This document shows, one piece after another, positions 62,351-64,000 of a stretch of 64,000 nucleotides of DNA. Positions within the stretch are counted from its first letter, which is position 1. Each line of letters opens with the position of its first letter. The notes beneath the pieces are model-generated. The model did not search any database. It had not been told where the DNA came from and saw only the letters and a program-made list of their open reading frames with translations. The position numbers and the translations under genes are program-made. Origin of the DNA: Hahella sp050299855 (GTDB lineage: Bacteria > Pseudomonadota > Gammaproteobacteria > Pseudomonadales > Oleiphilaceae); the NCBI GenBank assembly GCA_050299855.1, contig JBNKWQ010000051.1, forward strand, positions 156,668-220,667. The letters run 5' to 3'.

Positions 62351-62412
62351 TCAGGTAAGACTCGCACTCATGTTTAGGTTCATGTTTACGAGTAGGATAA
62401 ATGGCCGGTTGA

Positions 62413-62600
62413 AACATTCACACCAATGCTTATTACGATTGGATCGCAGGTATTATTAACTTCAATAAAGTTGGTGGCCTAGAAGACTTGATAAGTATGC
62501 TCAGAATGCTACGTTTCAGGCTTCAAAGTGGCAGCGTACCGCCGAAGATATGGGCTTAGAATGGAGAAGCGAGTATGACGTTTTTTACTATGTACAGTGA
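62413..62600 (+). pseudogene. Possible toxin-gene remnant ahead of the Imm11-like gene
   Basis: Two successive frames look coding: NAYYDWIAGIINFNKVGGLED from 62425, then, after a shift near 62487, LDKYAQNATFQASKWQRTAED and GLEWRSEYDVFYYVQ, ending with a stop that overlaps the first codons of the next gene. Toxin/immunity gene pairs of polymorphic toxin systems often overlap this way. No start codon, and no toxin family recognised. Speculative. Confidence 0.3.
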
Positions 62601-63189
62601 TTTTGACCACTACGTCTGTATTGGTTTCGATGATATACAAATGAAACGGATATTCGGCGATGATCCGAGACAGCGCTTTGACTACACCCAAGGTAATAGA
62701 CCATTCAAAAGGTCAATACCAGAAAAATTGAATATCAATTTTCAACGTGAACGCGGTAGTAAATCTGGAGCAAAACTTCCCGATATCCAGGTACTGACAA
62801 GGCACAATACCAACCTGTTTTTAAGTCTGACCGCCTATGATGTGCTGAAAGATATCATCGCTGACGCTGGAGAATTCATCCCCGTTTCTTATGAAGAGGG
62901 AGATGGCTATATTTTCAATGTCCTTTGCATAGCCGAAGATGTAGATGGCCTGGATATGGCTTTGTGCATCAAAAATGATTGGGGCGACGTGGAGAATATG
63001 GGCTTCCGGGAGGAAAACCTGAAAAGTCTGACCTTATTCAAAACCAAGTTTGATGGGTTCAATAACCTTTATTGCCGTGAGGATGTGAAGGCTGCTATCG
63101 AAAATGCAGGGCTTTGGGGGGTCTTGTTCTCACCTGACTTAGGCACTCAGTTTGGCATGACGCAAGGGCAGAAAGCATCGCCACACTAA
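62575..63189 (+). CDS. Imm11/DUF1629-like protein (putative immunity protein)
   Basis: 204 residues. ATG with GGAGAAGCGAGT upstream. Sequence pattern of the DUF1629/Imm11 group: NLFLSLTAYDVLKDIIADAGEFIPVSY, YIFNVLCIAEDVDGLD, LTLFKTKFDGFNNLYCREDVKAAIENAGLWGVLFSPDL. Such proteins are found next to polymorphic toxins and are thought to neutralise them. No intact toxin gene is visible; a possible remnant lies directly upstream, overlapping the start. No signal peptide or membrane helix, so cytoplasmic. An orphan immunity gene is the best reading. Confidence 0.6.
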   Translation: MTFFTMYSDFDHYVCIGFDDIQMKRIFGDDPRQRFDYTQGNRPFKRSIPEKLNINFQRERGSKSGAKLPDIQVLTRHNTNLFLSLTAYDVLKDIIADAGEFIPVSYEEGDGYIFNVLCIAEDVDGLDMALCIKNDWGDVENMGFREENLKSLTLFKTKFDGFNNLYCREDVKAAIENAGLWGVLFSPDLGTQFGMTQGQKASPH

Positions 63190-63272
63190 TGTGGAAAAAG
63201 GTAGCAGATTTAGCACGAGAACCTACTCCAACTAATTTGACGAATTCGTTGTTATACGCTTTTTAAATTTCG

Positions 63273-63572
63273 TTATTCGCCTTCTTTATAGCCATATTTA
63301 TCTGAAACCTCATAAAGCTTATTTAGTGCTTCACAGTACTCATGATATTCTTCCAATGCTCGGGTTTGTTCATCCATAAATTCTTCAAAAGTTTGTCCAA
63401 GCTCGGAGGCCCGCTGCTGTATGAACGCGTAAGCAAATGATGGCTTGTCGTCTTCTATATTCTCTTTATCGAAAGACAGCAGCTGAGCGTATATATCAGC
63501 CATGCCCATTCTGAGCCCCTTACTTATTCCATCAATTTTTGCTTCGAACACTGCATCATCATTTGAGTCCAT
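63273..63572 (-). CDS. Small acidic hypothetical protein
   Basis: 99 residues. ATG preceded by AAGGAAATCTAA. Acidic and almost entirely helical (IDGISKGLRMGMADIYAQLL, FAYAFIQQRASELGQTFEEFMDEQTRALEEYHEYCEALNK). No family recognised, no membrane segment. It lies opposite the Imm11-like gene in a region of probable toxin-related debris, so a small regulator or immunity protein is possible but unproven. Confidence 0.55.
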   Translation of the reverse strand: MDSNDDAVFEAKIDGISKGLRMGMADIYAQLLSFDKENIEDDKPSFAYAFIQQRASELGQTFEEFMDEQTRALEEYHEYCEALNKLYEVSDKYGYKEGE

Positions 63573-64000
63573 TTAGATTTCCTTAAATATTATTGTTCAC
63601 CACACCGTAACAGCGCCTTGTTACGCAACTCGTACATATATCCGTTTACAGTTTAGCAAGCAACACACCATATATTGGTGTAGATGAATCTGCTATTAGC
63701 TTTACATCAGCTACTAAATAACCAATTGATGGGTCTTCCCTTAAACGAACAAGATGAGGACATCCATTGAATATTGAATGAACGGAACCAACAATAGGCC
63801 TATACAGTCAATTCGGCTACCTGGAATAACCAACTCGATCATCCCGCGATCAGATTTAGATTAGCGACGGGGTAATCTGACCACGGATTTCATGAAATCC
63901 CCACTTTGCGCTCGCAGGAATCCCTCGCACTGGGGGCGATAGTCAGATAGATGGGGTGTTTTAGCTTAGATCTGAACGTCTACAGATAATGATTAGGTGG
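63573..64000. other. Right-end region with only gene debris
   Basis: About 430 bases to the window edge. Apart from a frameshifted small frame (listed separately) and a perfect 16-bp palindrome GGATTTCATGAAATCC at 63885-63900, nothing was recognised. No IS ends, tRNA or attachment site could be shown. Confidence 0.4.
63646..63842 (-). pseudogene. Small gene of about 65 codons with a single-base deletion
   Basis: Starting at the minus-strand ATG the frame reads MIELVIPGSRIDCIG. After the TATAGGCC stretch near 63800, one base off frame, it continues PIVGSVHSIFNGCPHL, VRLREDPSIGYLVADVKLIA, then DSSTPIYGVLLAKL and a stop. The total length, 197 bases, is one short of a multiple of three, as a single deletion predicts. 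Both halves look coding. No family recognised. Could also be an assembly error that hides a live gene. Confidence 0.45.

Noticed and set aside
63885..63900. Perfect palindrome near the right edge as an insertion-sequence end or attachment site
   Set aside because: No matching partner repeat, no transposase or integrase within the window; a lone palindrome is insufficient.

Overview
The window looks like chromosomal DNA of a marine-type gammaproteobacterium. This is inferred from the gene families present: AotJQMP/AstE-like arginine-family uptake, DUF5610, SirB2, PilZ, GGDEF/EAL, a PpsA of about 800 residues and a short GlgP. It also fits the roughly 50% GC composition by eye. No rRNA, tRNA, CRISPR array, prophage or intact insertion sequence was recognised. 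The species cannot be named from the sequence alone.

Layout. 0-6 kb: a DUF5610 gene with a histidine-rich tract cut by the left edge, an RDD membrane protein, then a basic amino-acid ABC importer (ATPase, binding protein, two permeases) ending in an AstE-like deacylase. 6-9.6 kb (minus strand): a FixJ-like regulator, a receiver-PAS-histidine kinase and an M23 peptidase. 9.8-12.5 kb: AmrS-type radical SAM protein, AlkB-like dioxygenase and a voltage-gated potassium channel. 12.7-18.6 kb: a Lon-like ATPase-protease, an Arg-rich small protein, a PilZ-like protein, MobA, MoaE, SirB2 and a small membrane protein. 18.7-23 kb (minus): glycogen phosphorylase, ADP-glucose pyrophosphorylase and a PilZ protein.

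23.2-34.9 kb (minus): one colinear run, hoxF-U-Y-H-W then hypA-B-F-C-D-E. It encodes a group 3d NAD-linked NiFe hydrogenase with its own protease and full core maturation set; several starts overlap the preceding stop. Next comes a LasA-like propeptide with no protease domain. 36.6-41.2 kb: a complete polyamine-type ABC importer behind a possible sigma-54 site. 41.3-43.7 kb: phosphoenolpyruvate synthase. 43.9-49.6 kb: accessory material with a lipoprotein, three gene remnants, alpha-carbonic anhydrase, an NTF2-like protein and two orphan solute-binding proteins. One of these lies just downstream of a large GGDEF/EAL membrane protein (49.7-52.7 kb). 53.2-55.2 kb: AzlD, AzlC and an AraC regulator.

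55.6-62.4 kb is the most intriguing region. A CHASE2 class III nucleotide cyclase is divergent from three genes: a Slam-like TPR/beta-barrel outer-membrane protein, a secreted FecR-domain protein whose C-terminus has TbpB-barrel-like sequence patterns, and a protein with two cyclic-nucleotide-binding folds and no DNA-binding domain. Together they suggest a cyclic-nucleotide-linked surface or secretion system. The right end holds an Imm11-like gene, a possible toxin remnant just upstream of it, a small acidic protein and a frameshifted small gene.

A theme across the window is short imperfect tandem duplications (13-26 bp units) in at least nine intergenic spaces, plus several long perfect hairpins between convergent genes or inside operons.
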